In this document: piece after piece, positions 1-8,344 of the stretch | Layout: every line of letters begins with the position of its first letter | Position numbering within the stretch: position 1 is the stretch's first letter | Source: Stenotrophomonas maltophilia | GTDB taxonomy: Bacteria; Pseudomonadota; Gammaproteobacteria; Xanthomonadales; Xanthomonadaceae | Length of the DNA stretch: 64,000 nucleotides | NCBI RefSeq assembly: GCF_002799245.1 | Contig: NZ_NEQV01000001.1 | Span: forward strand, 675,000 to 738,999 | Reading direction: 5' to 3' | Notes under the pieces: model-generated | The model's database searches: none | Told to the model about the DNA's origin: nothing | What the model saw: the letters and a program-made list of their open reading frames with translations, nothing else | Program-made: the position numbers and the translations under genes

Positions 1-3000
1 TTGGTGCCGGTCAGCGTCTGGGTACCCGAGCCCTCCTTGATCAGGCCACCGGAACCGGCCACCGAACCACTGAACGTGCCATTGGTGGCGTCTCCGATCG
101 TCAGCGTGTTGGCGCCCAGATTCACCGTACCGTTGCCGACCAGGGTACCGAACTGCTGCGTGCCGCTGCCCGCCGACAGATCGAAGGTCGCACCCGAGGC
201 CAGGTTGACGATGCCACTGGCGTGCAGGCTCGCGCCTGCGCCCAGTGCCAACGTACCGGCGTTGATGTAGGTGCCACCGGTGTAGGTGTTGGTGCCGTTC
301 AAGGTCAGCGTCGCGGCACCCTCCTTGGTCAGGCTGCCGGTGCCGCTCAGGCTGCCGTTGAGGGTGAGGTTGTTGCTGCCGAGGACGGTCAACGCATTGT
401 TGAGGATGAAGTTGTTGGCGAGGATGACCGCCGTGTTCGAATCGAGCGTAGCAGCGCCTCCCACCGTCACCGCACCGGTGCCCAGCGCGGCATTGTTGCC
501 GACCACCAGGCCACCGGCGTTGAGCGCCACGCCCCCGTTGAAGGTGCTCGCGCCATTGAGCGTCTGCACGCCCGCACCGTTCTTGATCAGGCCGCCACTG
601 CCGCCGATCACACCGTTGAAGGTGCTGTCCACCGTGCCGCCCAGGGTCAGCGTGCTGCCCCCCAGCGCCACCGTGCTGCCGGCCACGCCGGCCAGCGAAC
701 CGATGGTCTGGTTGCCCGCGGAGATGTCGAGCGTGCCGGTGCCGGCCAGGTTCACCGCGCCGGTCGCGGCGAGGCTGCCACCGGCACCGATCGCCAGCGT
801 GCCGCTGTTGATGGTGGTACCACCGGTGTAGGTGTTGGCACCGCTCAGGGTCACGGTCGCCGCACCGTCCTTGATCAGCCCGCCGGTGCCGGAAATCACG
901 CCGCCCAGTGTCAGCGCCTGGCTGCCGAGCAGATCGAGGTTGGCACCCGCTGCCAGCCCGATGTTGTTGGCCAGGCTGGCGCCGGTCGATGCATCCAGTG
1001 TTGCGCTGCTTCCGACCGTCAGCGCACCGCTGCCGAGCGCCGCGTTGTTGCCGACCACCAGGCCACCACCGTTGAGTGCAACGCCACCACTGAACAGATT
1101 GGCGCCGCCCAGAGTGAGGATGCCGGCACCATTCTTGACCAGGCCACCGGTGCCGGAAATCGCGCCATCGAAGAGGCTGTTGCCAACCCCACCGAGTGTC
1201 AGCGTCTGTGCCCCCAGGCTCACCGTCGAGCCCGCCACGCCGTTCAACGAGCCAATGGTCTGGCCGGCCCCCGCGGTGGAGATATCGAAGCCGGTACCTG
1301 CAGCACCCAGCGTCACCGCGCCCGTTGCTGCCAGGCTGCCGCCCGGACCAATCGCCAGCGTGCCTGCATTGATGAAGGTGCCGCCGGTGTAGGTGTTGGT
1401 ACCGGTCAGCGTCTCGATGCCCGCACCGATCTTGGTCAGGCCGCCCGTGCCTGCGATCGAACCACTGAAGGTGCCATCGGTGGCGCCGCCGACTTCGATC
1501 GAGTTGGCACCGAGGTTCACCGTACCGTTGCCGACCAGGGTGCCGAACACCTGCGTACCGCTGCCGGCAGACAGATCCAGCGTGGCACCGGTGGCAAGGT
1601 TCACTGTCCCGCTCGCTGCCAGACTGGCACCGGCCCCCAGCGCCAGTGTGCCGGCGTTGATGTTGGTGCCACCGGTATAGGTGTTGATGCCATTCAAGGT
1701 CAGCGTTGCGCCGCCATTCTTGGTCAGGCTGCCGGCCCCGGAAAGGACGCCGTTGAGGGTCAGCGCATTGTTGCCGAGCACGGTCAGCCCGGCATTGAGC
1801 GCGATGTTGTTGGCCAGCGTTGCCAGGCCGGTGGTATCCAGCGTGGCGGCACCACCGACGGTCAGCGCCCCCGTGCCCAGCGCCGCGTCATTGCCGAGCA
1901 CCAGCCCGCCCGCATTGAGCGTCACGCCGCCGCCAAAGGTGTTGGCACCGGACAACGTCTGTACGCCCGCGCCCACTTTGATCAGCCCGCCGCCGCCACT
2001 GATCACGCCGTCGAACGCGGCGTTGCCGGCCGTACCGAAGGTCAGTGAATTCCCGCCCAGCGTCAGCGTGCTTCCACCCACGCCATTGAGTGCGCCGATG
2101 GTCTGGCTGCCACCGGCACCGGAGATATCGAAGCCAGCGCCCGCACCCACCGTGACATCACCCGCTGCAGCAAGGCTGCCGCCCGCGCCCAGCGCCAGCG
2201 TGCCGGCGTTGATGGTGGTGCCGCCGGTATAGGTATTGGCACCGGACAGCGTCAGCGTGGTGGCGCCATCCTTGATCAGGCTGCCGTTGCCACCTATCAC
2301 GCCCGACACCGTCAACGCGTTGCTGCCCGGCAATGTCAGTGCGACACCCGAGGCCAGCGTGACCGCATTGCCGAGCGTCACTGCAGCGCCCGCATCCAGC
2401 GTGGTGCTGGCATTCACGGCCAGCGAGCCAGTACCCAGCGCACCATCGGCGCCGACCACCAGGCCACCACCGTTCAAGGTCAGGCCACCGCCGAAGGTAT
2501 TGGTGTTGTTGAGGGTCAGCAGGCCCGCACCATTCTTGATCAGGCTGCCACTGCCGGCCACCACGCCACCCAGGGTGACATCGTTGCTGCCGCCCAGCGT
2601 CAGCTGCGTACCGGCACCGAAGTTCACCGCGTTGGCCAGGTTCAGCGCCACGGTGCTGTCCAGCGTGGTGGTGCCGCCGATGCCCAGCGCACCCGTACCC
2701 AGCGCGCCGGCGTTGCCGAGAATCAGGCCACCGGCATTGAGCGCAAGGCCACCACTGAAGGTATTGGCACCGGACAGCGTCTGCACGCCCGTACCGGTCT
2801 TGATCAGGCCGCCGGTGCCACCGATCACGCCGGCAAAGCTGCCATTGCTGGCGCCGCCAAAGGTGAGCGACTGCGCCCCAAGTGCCAGCTGGCTGCCTGC
2901 CACGCCGTTCAACGCGCCGATGGTCTGCGCCGCCCCGGCTGTCGAAATGTCCAGCGTCGCGCCGGCACCGGCAAGATTCACCGCACCGGCTGCGGCCAGG

Positions 3001-6000
3001 CTGCCGCCCGCGCCCAGCGCCAGCGTGCCGGCATTGACGGTGGTGCCACCGGCGTAGACGTTGGCGCCGGACAGGGTGAGGCGCGCCGCGCCGTCCTTGA
3101 TCAGCCCACCGGCACCGAACAGCGGCCCGGCCAGCGTCAGATCATTGCTGCCCAGCACGGAGAGGTTGGCACCGGCAGCGAGGCTGATGTTGTTGCTTAC
3201 AGCCAGTGCCGATGTTGCATCCAGCGAAGCGTTTCCGCCCACGTCCAGCTGCCCGGTACCCAATGCCTGCGCATTGCCAAGCTGCAGTACGCCCGCGTTG
3301 AGGCCGACACCCCCGCTGAAGGTATTGGCCCCATTCAATGCCAGTGTCGCCGCACCGTTCTTGACCAGGCCGCCGGTGCCGCCGATGACACCGGCAAGCG
3401 ACACGTCCTGGCTGCCCAGCAGATCCAGCACTGCGCCTGCCCCGAGGTTGACGCTGTTGGCGAGGTTCAGCGCCACCGAACTGTCCAGCGTTGCATTGGC
3501 TCCCACCGAGAGGGCACCGGTGCCCAGTGCGCCAGCGTTCCCCAGCAGCAAGCCACCGCCGTTGACGGTCAGCCCGCCACCGAAGCTGTTGGCGCCATTG
3601 AGGGTCAGGGTGCTGGCACCGTTCTTCACCAGCCTGCCCGCGCCCGACACCACCCCACCCAGCGTGATCGCCTGCGAGCCCGGCAGCGACAACGCGGCAC
3701 CCGCACCCAGTGCGACGTCGTTGCCCAGGTTCAGCGCTGCGCTGCCATCGAGCGAGACATTGCCGCCAATGCCCAGCGCCCCCGTGCCGAGTGCGCCGCT
3801 GTTGCCCAGCAGCAGGCTGCCCGCATTTGCGTTCAAGCCACCACTGAACGTGTTGGAGCCGTTCAAGGTCAATGTCGACGCACCGTTCTTGACCAGGCTG
3901 CCGGTGCCGCTGATGTCACCGGACAGGGTCAGGTTCTGGCTGCCCGGCAACGTCAGCGCAGCGCCGAGAGTGATCGCATTGCCCAGGTTCAGCGCTGCAG
4001 TAGTGTCCAGTGAACCGTTGCCACTGACCGTCAGCGCACCCGTTCCCAGCGCACCTGCGTTGCCCAGCACCAGCCCACCTGCCGCAAGATTCAACCCACC
4101 GCTGAAGGTGTTGGCGCCGGTCAGCGTCTGCACGCCGCTGCCCTGCTTGATCAGGCCACCGGTGCCGCCGATCACGCCGGCGAAGGTCTGGTTGGTGGAA
4201 TCACCGAAGGTCAGCGTGCTGCTGCCCAGCGCGAGGCTGCTGCCAGCCACGCCGGACAACGCACCGATGGTCTGGTTGCCACCCAGCGAGATATCCAGTT
4301 CGCTGCCAGCAGCGGCCAGCGTCACCGCGCCGGTTGCCGCCAGGCTGCCACCACTGGCCAATGCCACCCTGCCGGCATTCACCGCCAGCCCGCCGGTGAA
4401 GGTGTTTGCACCGCCCAGCGTCAGCGTGGCGGCACCGTTCTTGACCAGGCTGCCGGTTCCGCCGATGACGCCGCCCAGTGTCAGCGCGTTCGAGCCCAGC
4501 ACATTGAGCGAGCCCCCCGCACCAAGCGTGATGCCATTGCCCACGGTCATCGCAGCAGTGGAGCCGAGGGTCACCGCACCGTTGACATTCAGTGCGCCGG
4601 TTCCCAATGCGCCCCCGTTGCCCAGTACCAGGCTGCCGGCGTTGAGCGTCAGGCCACCACCGAAGGTATTGGCACCGTTGAGTGTCAACGAGGACGCACC
4701 ATTCTTGATCAAGCCACCCGCGCCGCCGATCACGCCGTTGAAGGTGAGCGGCTGGCCACCCAGCAGATCCAGGCTGGCGCCCGAACCGAGGTTGACTGCA
4801 TTGGCCAGCGCCAGCGCCGTGGTGCCGTCGAGGGAGGCGTTGCCACCGACAGAGAGCGTACCGCCGCCCAGCGCAGCCGCATTGCCCAGCAACAGGCCGC
4901 CGGCGTTGAGCGCAATACCGCCACTGAGGGCGTTGACGCCCGACAGGGTCTGCACCCCGGTGCCGAGCTTGATCAGGCCACCGGTGCCTGCAGCAAACGT
5001 TCCGCTGTAGCTGGTATTGCCCAGTCCGCCCAGCGTCAGCGTGCGGCTGCCGAGATTGACCGAGCCGCCGAGGCCGGCCAGCGAGCCGATGGTCTGGTTG
5101 GCCGCCGCTGAAAGATCCAGGCTGGTGCCAACGCCCAGCGTGATCGCACCGGTCGGCGACAGGCTGCCACCCGCGCCCAGCGCCAATGCTCCGCCGGCCA
5201 GGCTGAAGTTGCCGGTCAGCGAATTGGTACCGTTCAACGTGAGCGTGCCGGCACCATTCTTGGTCACGTTGCCGGCACCGGAAATCGAGCCGCTCAATGT
5301 CAGCGGGTTGTTGCCCAGCAGGTTCAGCGAGCCCCCTCCATTGATCACCAGATTGTTGCCCAGGTTGAAGCCGGCCGTCGTATCCAGCGAAGCGCTGCCA
5401 CCTACGGTCAGGTTGCCGACGCCCAGTGCACCGGCATTACCCAGAACCAGGCCGCCGGCATTGAGGTTGACGCCGCCGGAGAACAGGTTTGCGCCCCCGA
5501 GAGTGACGATGCCGGTGTTGTTGACCGTCAGCCCACCCGCGCCGGAAAGCACACCACTCAGGCCGAATGCATTGGTCCCCGACAGCTGCAGGTTTCCACC
5601 CAGGCCGAAGTTGTTGCCCAGTGTGAGGCCTGCGCTGCTGGCGGCAATCGCACCACCGTTGGCGCTGAAAAGGCCGCTGCCGAACGCAGCCGCGTTGTTG
5701 AAGTTGACCAGGCCATCATTGAGCGTGGTCGTCCCCGCGCCCGCCCACGCACCCTGCAGGTTCCAGGTACCGCTGTTGACGGTCAGCTTCTGGAAGTTGA
5801 GGTACTGGTTCCAACCCAGCGTGGTCACCGCCCCGCCGGTGCCTGACCCGGGGCCGCTGGCGCTGTTCTGCAGCACCAGCGTGTTGTTGGCGGCACCGGT
5901 ACCGGCGCCTGCATCGACCGTGCCTGCAGCCGCAACCTTGACTCCGGTAACGCCGGTTATCGTACCGGCAGCGGCGACGCCACCACCTGCAGAGACGCTG

Positions 6001-6791
6001 GAACCCGCCACCGCGGTAAAGGTATTGCCACCGGTCGAATCACCCAGGTGGACACTGCCGTTGACAGCCCCCGAATTGATGAATGTATTGCCGCCGGACG
6101 CGCCCAGGCCAACGCGCCCATCGATGGTTCCGCTGTTGGTTACGTTGGCGGCGGCGCCACCGTAGGTCACCACCGAAGTTGCATCGGAGACACTGCCCAG
6201 GCCAATCAACGACATGCTGATCAAGCCGCTGTTGTTGATGGTGGTGGTGCCGTTGACGTTCTGTGCAACCAGCGCCTGGCCACCGAAGCCCAGCAAGGTT
6301 GCAAGGTTGACGACACCCTTGATCTGGCCGCCAGAGTTGTTGTTGACGATGATGCTGCTGTTTCCGGCCGCACCATTGCCGATGACCAGGCCAGGCGACG
6401 CCAGGACAATCGAGCTGGGATCGATCGTGCCACTGTTGTTGACCGTGACGTTGTCACCGCTCAACGTTGCCGCGTTGCCGCCGCCGACAAGGGGAGGCGT
6501 GCGCAGCGTCGCCCCTGCCAGCACATCCAGCGTGATGCCTGAAGCGTTGTTGCTGTAGTTGTTGATGGTGGTGCCGGGATCGCAGGTAACCGTTGTAGTC
6601 ACCGTGTTGCACGCCGCGAATGCCGATCCACTGGCCAGCGTGGCCGCCAGCGCCACCGCCAGCTGGTGCGCTCTCAAACGCGGCACCCGCGCCGCGCTGA
6701 CCGCTCCTCCGCCGGGATTCTGGGCGACCTCCGAAGCAACCTGCATTACGCCGAGGGCGCGATTAAAAACCAGACGGTAAATGCGGTTCAT
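1..6791 (-). CDS. Giant repeat-rich autotransporter (type V secreted surface protein), C-terminus outside window
   Basis: Reads 2263 codons from an ATG at 6789-6791, seven bases after a GGAGA ribosome site, and runs off the left edge. The N-terminus MNRIYRLVFNRALGVMQVAS is an extended signal peptide region of the kind seen on large type V proteins, followed by a hydrophobic core and a likely signal peptidase I site after residue 59 (SAFA). The rest is low-complexity, rich in Gly, Asn, Thr and Leu. From about residue 420 onward it is built of repeats containing GGLxKxGxGxxTLxGxNTFxGG, typical of autotransporter-associated beta-strand (PATR) repeats that form a beta-helix passenger. I count 21 repeat anchors between 37 and 5526. 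The expected C-terminal beta-barrel is not in the window. A function in adhesion or biofilm is inferred from the family only. Confidence 0.88.
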   Translation of the reverse strand, partial: MNRIYRLVFNRALGVMQVASEVAQNPGGGAVSAARVPRLRAHQLAVALAATLASGSAFAACNTVTTTVTCDPGTTINNYSNNASGITLDVLAGATLRTPPLVGGGNAATLSGDNVTVNNSGTIDPSSIVLASPGLVIGNGAAGNSSIIVNNNSGGQIKGVVNLATLLGFGGQALVAQNVNGTTTINNSGLISMSLIGLGSVSDATSVVTYGGAAANVTNSGTIDGRVGLGASGGNTFINSGAVNGSVHLGDSTGGNTFTAVAGSSVSAGGGVAAAGTITGVTGVKVAAAGTVDAGAGTGAANNTLVLQNSASGPGSGTGGAVTTLGWNQYLNFQKLTVNSGTWNLQGAWAGAGTTTLNDGLVNFNNAAAFGSGLFSANGGAIAASSAGLTLGNNFGLGGNLQLSGTNAFGLSGVLSGAGGLTVNNTGIVTLGGANLFSGGVNLNAGGLVLGNAGALGVGNLTVGGSASLDTTAGFNLGNNLVINGGGSLNLLGNNPLTLSGSISGAGNVTKNGAGTLTLNGTNSLTGNFSLAGGALALGAGGSLSPTGAITLGVGTSLDLSAAANQTIGSLAGLGGSVNLGSRTLTLGGLGNTSYSGTFAAGTGGLIKLGTGVQTLSGVNALSGGIALNAGGLLLGNAAALGGGTLSVGGNASLDGTTALALANAVNLGSGASLDLLGGQPLTFNGVIGGAGGLIKNGASSLTLNGANTFGGGLTLNAGSLVLGNGGALGTGALNVNGAVTLGSTAAMTVGNGITLGAGGSLNVLGSNALTLGGVIGGTGSLVKNGAATLTLGGANTFTGGLAVNAGRVALASGGSLAATGAVTLAAAGSELDISLGGNQTIGALSGVAGSSLALGSSTLTFGDSTNQTFAGVIGGTGGLIKQGSGVQTLTGANTFSGGLNLAAGGLVLGNAGALGTGALTVSGNGSLDTTAALNLGNAITLGAALTLPGSQNLTLSGDISGTGSLVKNGASTLTLNGSNTFSGGLNANAGSLLLGNSGALGTGALGIGGNVSLDGSAALNLGNDVALGAGAALSLPGSQAITLGGVVSGAGRLVKNGASTLTLNGANSFGGGLTVNGGGLLLGNAGALGTGALSVGANATLDSSVALNLANSVNLGAGAVLDLLGSQDVSLAGVIGGTGGLVKNGAATLALNGANTFSGGVGLNAGVLQLGNAQALGTGQLDVGGNASLDATSALAVSNNISLAAGANLSVLGSNDLTLAGPLFGAGGLIKDGAARLTLSGANVYAGGTTVNAGTLALGAGGSLAAAGAVNLAGAGATLDISTAGAAQTIGALNGVAGSQLALGAQSLTFGGASNGSFAGVIGGTGGLIKTGTGVQTLSGANTFSGGLALNAGGLILGNAGALGTGALGIGGTTTLDSTVALNLANAVNFGAGTQLTLGGSNDVTLGGVVAGSGSLIKNGAGLLTLNNTNTFGGGLTLNGGGLVVGADGALGTGSLAVNASTTLDAGAAVTLGNAVTLASGVALTLPGSNALTVSGVIGGNGSLIKDGATTLTLSGANTYTGGTTINAGTLALGAGGSLAAAGDVTVGAGAGFDISGAGGSQTIGALNGVGGSTLTLGGNSLTFGTAGNAAFDGVISGGGGLIKVGAGVQTLSGANTFGGGVTLNAGGLVLGNDAALGTGALTVGGAATLDTTGLATLANNIALNAGLTVLGNNALTLNGVLSGAGSLTKNGGATLTLNGINTYTGGTNINAGTLALGAGASLAASGTVNLATGATLDLSAGSGTQVFGTLVGNGTVNLGANSIEVGGATDGTFSGSIAGTGGLTKIGAGIETLTGTNTYTGGTFINAGTLAIGPGGSLAATGAVTLGAAGTGFDISTAGAGQTIGSLNGVAGSTVSLGAQTLTLGGVGNSLFDGAISGTGGLVKNGAGILTLGGANLFSGGVALNGGGLVVGNNAALGSGALTVGSSATLDASTGASLANNIGLAAGANLDLLGSQALTLGGVISGTGGLIKDGAATVTLSGANTYTGGTTINSGTLAIGAGGSLAATGAVNLAGTGTLDISAGNQTIGSLAGVAGSTVALGGSTLTLGGTVDSTFNGVIGGSGGLIKNGAGVQTLNGASTFNGGVALNAGGLVVGNNAALGTGAVTVGGAATLDSNTAVILANNFILNNALTVLGSNNLTLNGSLSGTGSLTKEGAATLTLNGTNTYTGGTYINAGTLALGAGASLHASGIVNLASGATFDLSAGSGTQQFGTLVGNGTVNLGANTLTIGDATNGTFSGSVAGSGGLIKEGSGTQTLTGT

Positions 6792-7149
6792 CGGTAAATC
6801 TCCATGAAAAGACCGGATGGCACTGCAGGCAGTTTTTTTGAAGACGATGCTGCCCATCCCGGCTCCCGGCACGGGAGCAAGGCCTGGCGGCATTAACTTC
6901 TGGAAATCCTCACATCTTCACGCGACCGCACCCGGAACAGGCACGCCAGCGTGTCCGTCAAGGCGAAAACTCCCCGATTTCGCATGACGAATGGCGGCAC
7001 TGTGCGACCGATGGCGCCAGCAGCATGTGAATCACGCTCGTTATTTTTATGACGTACGTCAAATAAATCCGGCAAACAAAATGGTTTTGCCGAAAATGCA
7101 TATACCTGCAGAAAGCGGAGATTCCCTTCCCCGCCATAAGTAAATGCAT
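6792..7149. other. Intergenic region upstream of the autotransporter and downstream of sugE
   Basis: About 360 bases without a convincing gene. The part around 7020-7140 is clearly more AT-rich than its surroundings. It holds a perfect 12-base palindrome TGACGTACGTCA (7050-7061) inside a larger imperfect palindrome, and a 7-bp inverted repeat CGGCAAA/TTTGCCG (7070-7076 and 7086-7092). The second may be the end of the sugE transcript or an operator for the autotransporter. Short reading frames here show no domain and no good ribosome site. Confidence 0.5.
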
Positions 7150-7467
7150 TCAGCTGCTGGAGAGTTTCATCAGCACCAGGCCGGAAACGATCAACACCGC
7201 TGCACCGATGCGCATCGGGCTGACCTGCTCGCCGAGGAACACGATGCCAACCACGAACGCACCGACCGCACCGATGCCGGTCCAGATCGTATAGGCGGTG
7301 CCCAGCGGCAGGCTGCGCATGGCCACCGCCAGCAGCCAGAAGCTGGCGATCATGCCGATGAGGGTGACCACGGTGGGGGTGAGCTTGGTGAAGCCTTCGG
7401 ACTGCTTCATGGACACGGCCCAGACGATTTCCAGCAGGCCGGCAAACAACAGATAGATCCAGGCCAT
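7150..7467 (-). CDS. sugE: SMR-family guanidinium exporter SugE/Gdx
   Basis: A 105-residue small multidrug resistance protein with four predicted membrane helices (about residues 2-20, 29-50, 57-78 and 84-102). The start MAWIYLLFAGLLEIVWAVSM has the family's essential membrane glutamate at Glu13, and GWAVSMK-like and W(T)GIGAVG elements match the SugE/Gdx branch rather than broad-range EmrE. Members of this branch export guanidinium in exchange for protons as dual-topology dimers in the inner membrane. The ATG at 7465-7467 lies ten bases after GAGGAG. A longer in-frame reading upstream is excluded because it would run through the riboswitch. The upstream guanidine-II riboswitch supports the guanidinium assignment over a quaternary-ammonium role. 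Confidence 0.93.
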   Translation of the reverse strand: MAWIYLLFAGLLEIVWAVSMKQSEGFTKLTPTVVTLIGMIASFWLLAVAMRSLPLGTAYTIWTGIGAVGAFVVGIVFLGEQVSPMRIGAAVLIVSGLVLMKLSSS

Positions 7468-7489
7468 GACGGCCCTCCTCTTGGTAGGG

Positions 7490-7538
7490 CCAGGCCGTCC
7501 TGGTCTTTGATTCCCGATGCGGGGGAGGTCGTTCCTCC
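7490..7538 (-). promoter_or_regulatory. Guanidine-II (mini-ykkC) riboswitch controlling sugE
   Basis: Read on the minus strand, two hairpins stand just before sugE. The first is GGAGG-AACGA-CCTCC (7538-7524) and the second CCAGG-ACGG-CCTGG (7503-7490), with a 20-base linker. Paired hairpins with ACGR loops are the hallmark of the guanidine-II class, which activates guanidine exporters. The second hairpin is canonical; the first loop carries an extra A. The distance from the second hairpin to the GAGGAG ribosome site is short, so ligand-dependent exposure of the ribosome site is plausible. Confidence 0.85.
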
Positions 7539-7546
7539 TGGCCGGC

Positions 7547-7555
7547 ATTCTAGCA
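7547..7555 (-). promoter_or_regulatory. Extended -10 promoter for sugE
   Basis: The minus strand reads TGCTAGAAT, an extended -10 element (TGnTAnnnT). It would start transcription about 6-8 bases downstream, right at the first riboswitch hairpin. No good -35 is visible, as expected for extended -10 promoters. Confidence 0.55.
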
Positions 7556-7760
7556 ACGGGGGCCGGCCCCGGCCGCCGCAGCCGGGAACGGGTTACAGCC
7601 GATTCAGTGCGCGAAGCTGGCGTCGATGTACCCGCCTGCGCTAGAATACGCGTCTGCCATCGGCGAGCCGATGTGCAGTCCGGCTGTGGTCTCCGGCGCA
7701 TCGCGCGCTGCTTCCCCTGATCCGTGAACTGGCCGCCCACCGGGCGGCCAACGTCTCTAT

Positions 7761-7868
7761 GGTGGCCCCGTCGGCCCCTCGCGACGCTAGGTCGAAAACT
7801 CCGCCAGGGCCGGAAGGCAGCAACGGTATCGATCGACGCGGGCGCCGAGGTCAGCCGGCGGGGCCACC
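7761..7868 (+). ncRNA. ffs: Signal recognition particle RNA, small bacterial type (4.5S)
   Basis: The conserved apical core GGCCGGAAGGCAGCA sits near 7808-7820, with the GGAA tetraloop and the A-rich internal loop that bind Ffh. The terminal stem GGTGGCCCC (7761-7769) pairs perfectly with GGGGCCACC (7860-7868). The length of about 108 bases matches the small bacterial SRP RNA. A CTTTTC stretch at 7871-7876 follows the stem and may end transcription. A TAGAAT at 7642-7647 is a possible -10, but would imply a processed leader. The 5' end is set by the stem and is approximate. Confidence 0.92.
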
Positions 7869-7882
7869 GCCTTTTCTGCACT

Positions 7883-7921
7883 GGGGTCAGATCCCTTTGC
7901 ATGGCAAAGGGATCTGACCCC
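7883..7921. repeat. Long intergenic palindrome, GGGGTCAGATCCC family
   Basis: Perfect 16-bp arms (GGGGTCAGATCCCTTT and its complement) around a 7-base loop GCATGGC. Close relatives occur at 43694-43734 and 50423-50463. It lies between ffs and the 3' end of the convergent DUF4440 gene, so it could act as a bidirectional terminator. Confidence 0.8.
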
Positions 7922-7954
7922 GGCTTCCCATTCTTCGCCGGGCATGGCCCGGCG

Positions 7955-8344
7955 CTACCCTGCCTCGGGCGTGCCCTGGTGGAACACCATGCGCCATCCG
8001 TACCCGTGCCGGCGCCACAGCGAACTGCGCAGCACCCAGCGCTGCGCCTGCCCATCGACGTGATGGCGGCTGCGATAGCGCACCTGGGCCAGATCCTCGG
8101 CCAACAGCCGCACCGCGTACTGATCGGACTCGATCAGCACCGCCGCGCGCTCCAGCGGGATCTCCTCCAGCGCGGCCTGGCGTCCATGGCACCGCCCGGA
8201 ACTGCCGATCTCGGTGAAATCCTCGTCCAGCAATGCGGCAAGGCGCCCACGGTCAGTCCGCACCTGGGGGGCGTGCAGCGCGCGCTCCAGCGCCTCCAGT
8301 TCGGCGGCCAGCGCCGCGTCGGCAGGCCGGCCGGTTCCGCTCAC
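7955..8344 (-). CDS. DUF4440 (SnoaL/NTF2-like fold) protein
   Basis: About 129 residues from a GTG at 8342-8344 that overlaps the stop of the upstream metallo-hydrolase gene (GTGA). A longer reading to 8398 is possible but would overlap that gene by 58 bases. The pattern ALERALHAPQVRTDRGRLAA..DEDFTEIGSSGR, then a beta-rich C-terminus ending WRMVFHQGTP, fits DUF4440, a small NTF2-like cone fold found alone or beside enzymes. No catalytic residues can be assigned. It is the last gene of an apparent three-gene unit with kdkA and the hydrolase. Function unknown. Confidence 0.8.
   Translation of the reverse strand: MSGTGRPADAALAAELEALERALHAPQVRTDRGRLAALLDEDFTEIGSSGRCHGRQAALEEIPLERAAVLIESDQYAVRLLAEDLAQVRYRSRHHVDGQAQRWVLRSSLWRRHGYGWRMVFHQGTPEAG

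Noticed and set aside
1-6558. A series of long Pro/Ala/Ser-rich plus-strand open frames across the left end, including one of over 600 codons.
   Set aside because: They are the antisense of the glycine-rich autotransporter repeats. The minus frame has an extended signal peptide, a ribosome site and known repeats; the plus frames have none.
7150-8055. A 301-codon minus-strand frame ending with the sugE sequence.
   Set aside because: The upstream part runs antisense through the SRP RNA and through the riboswitch; only the last 105 codons are similar to SMR proteins and have a proper ribosome site.
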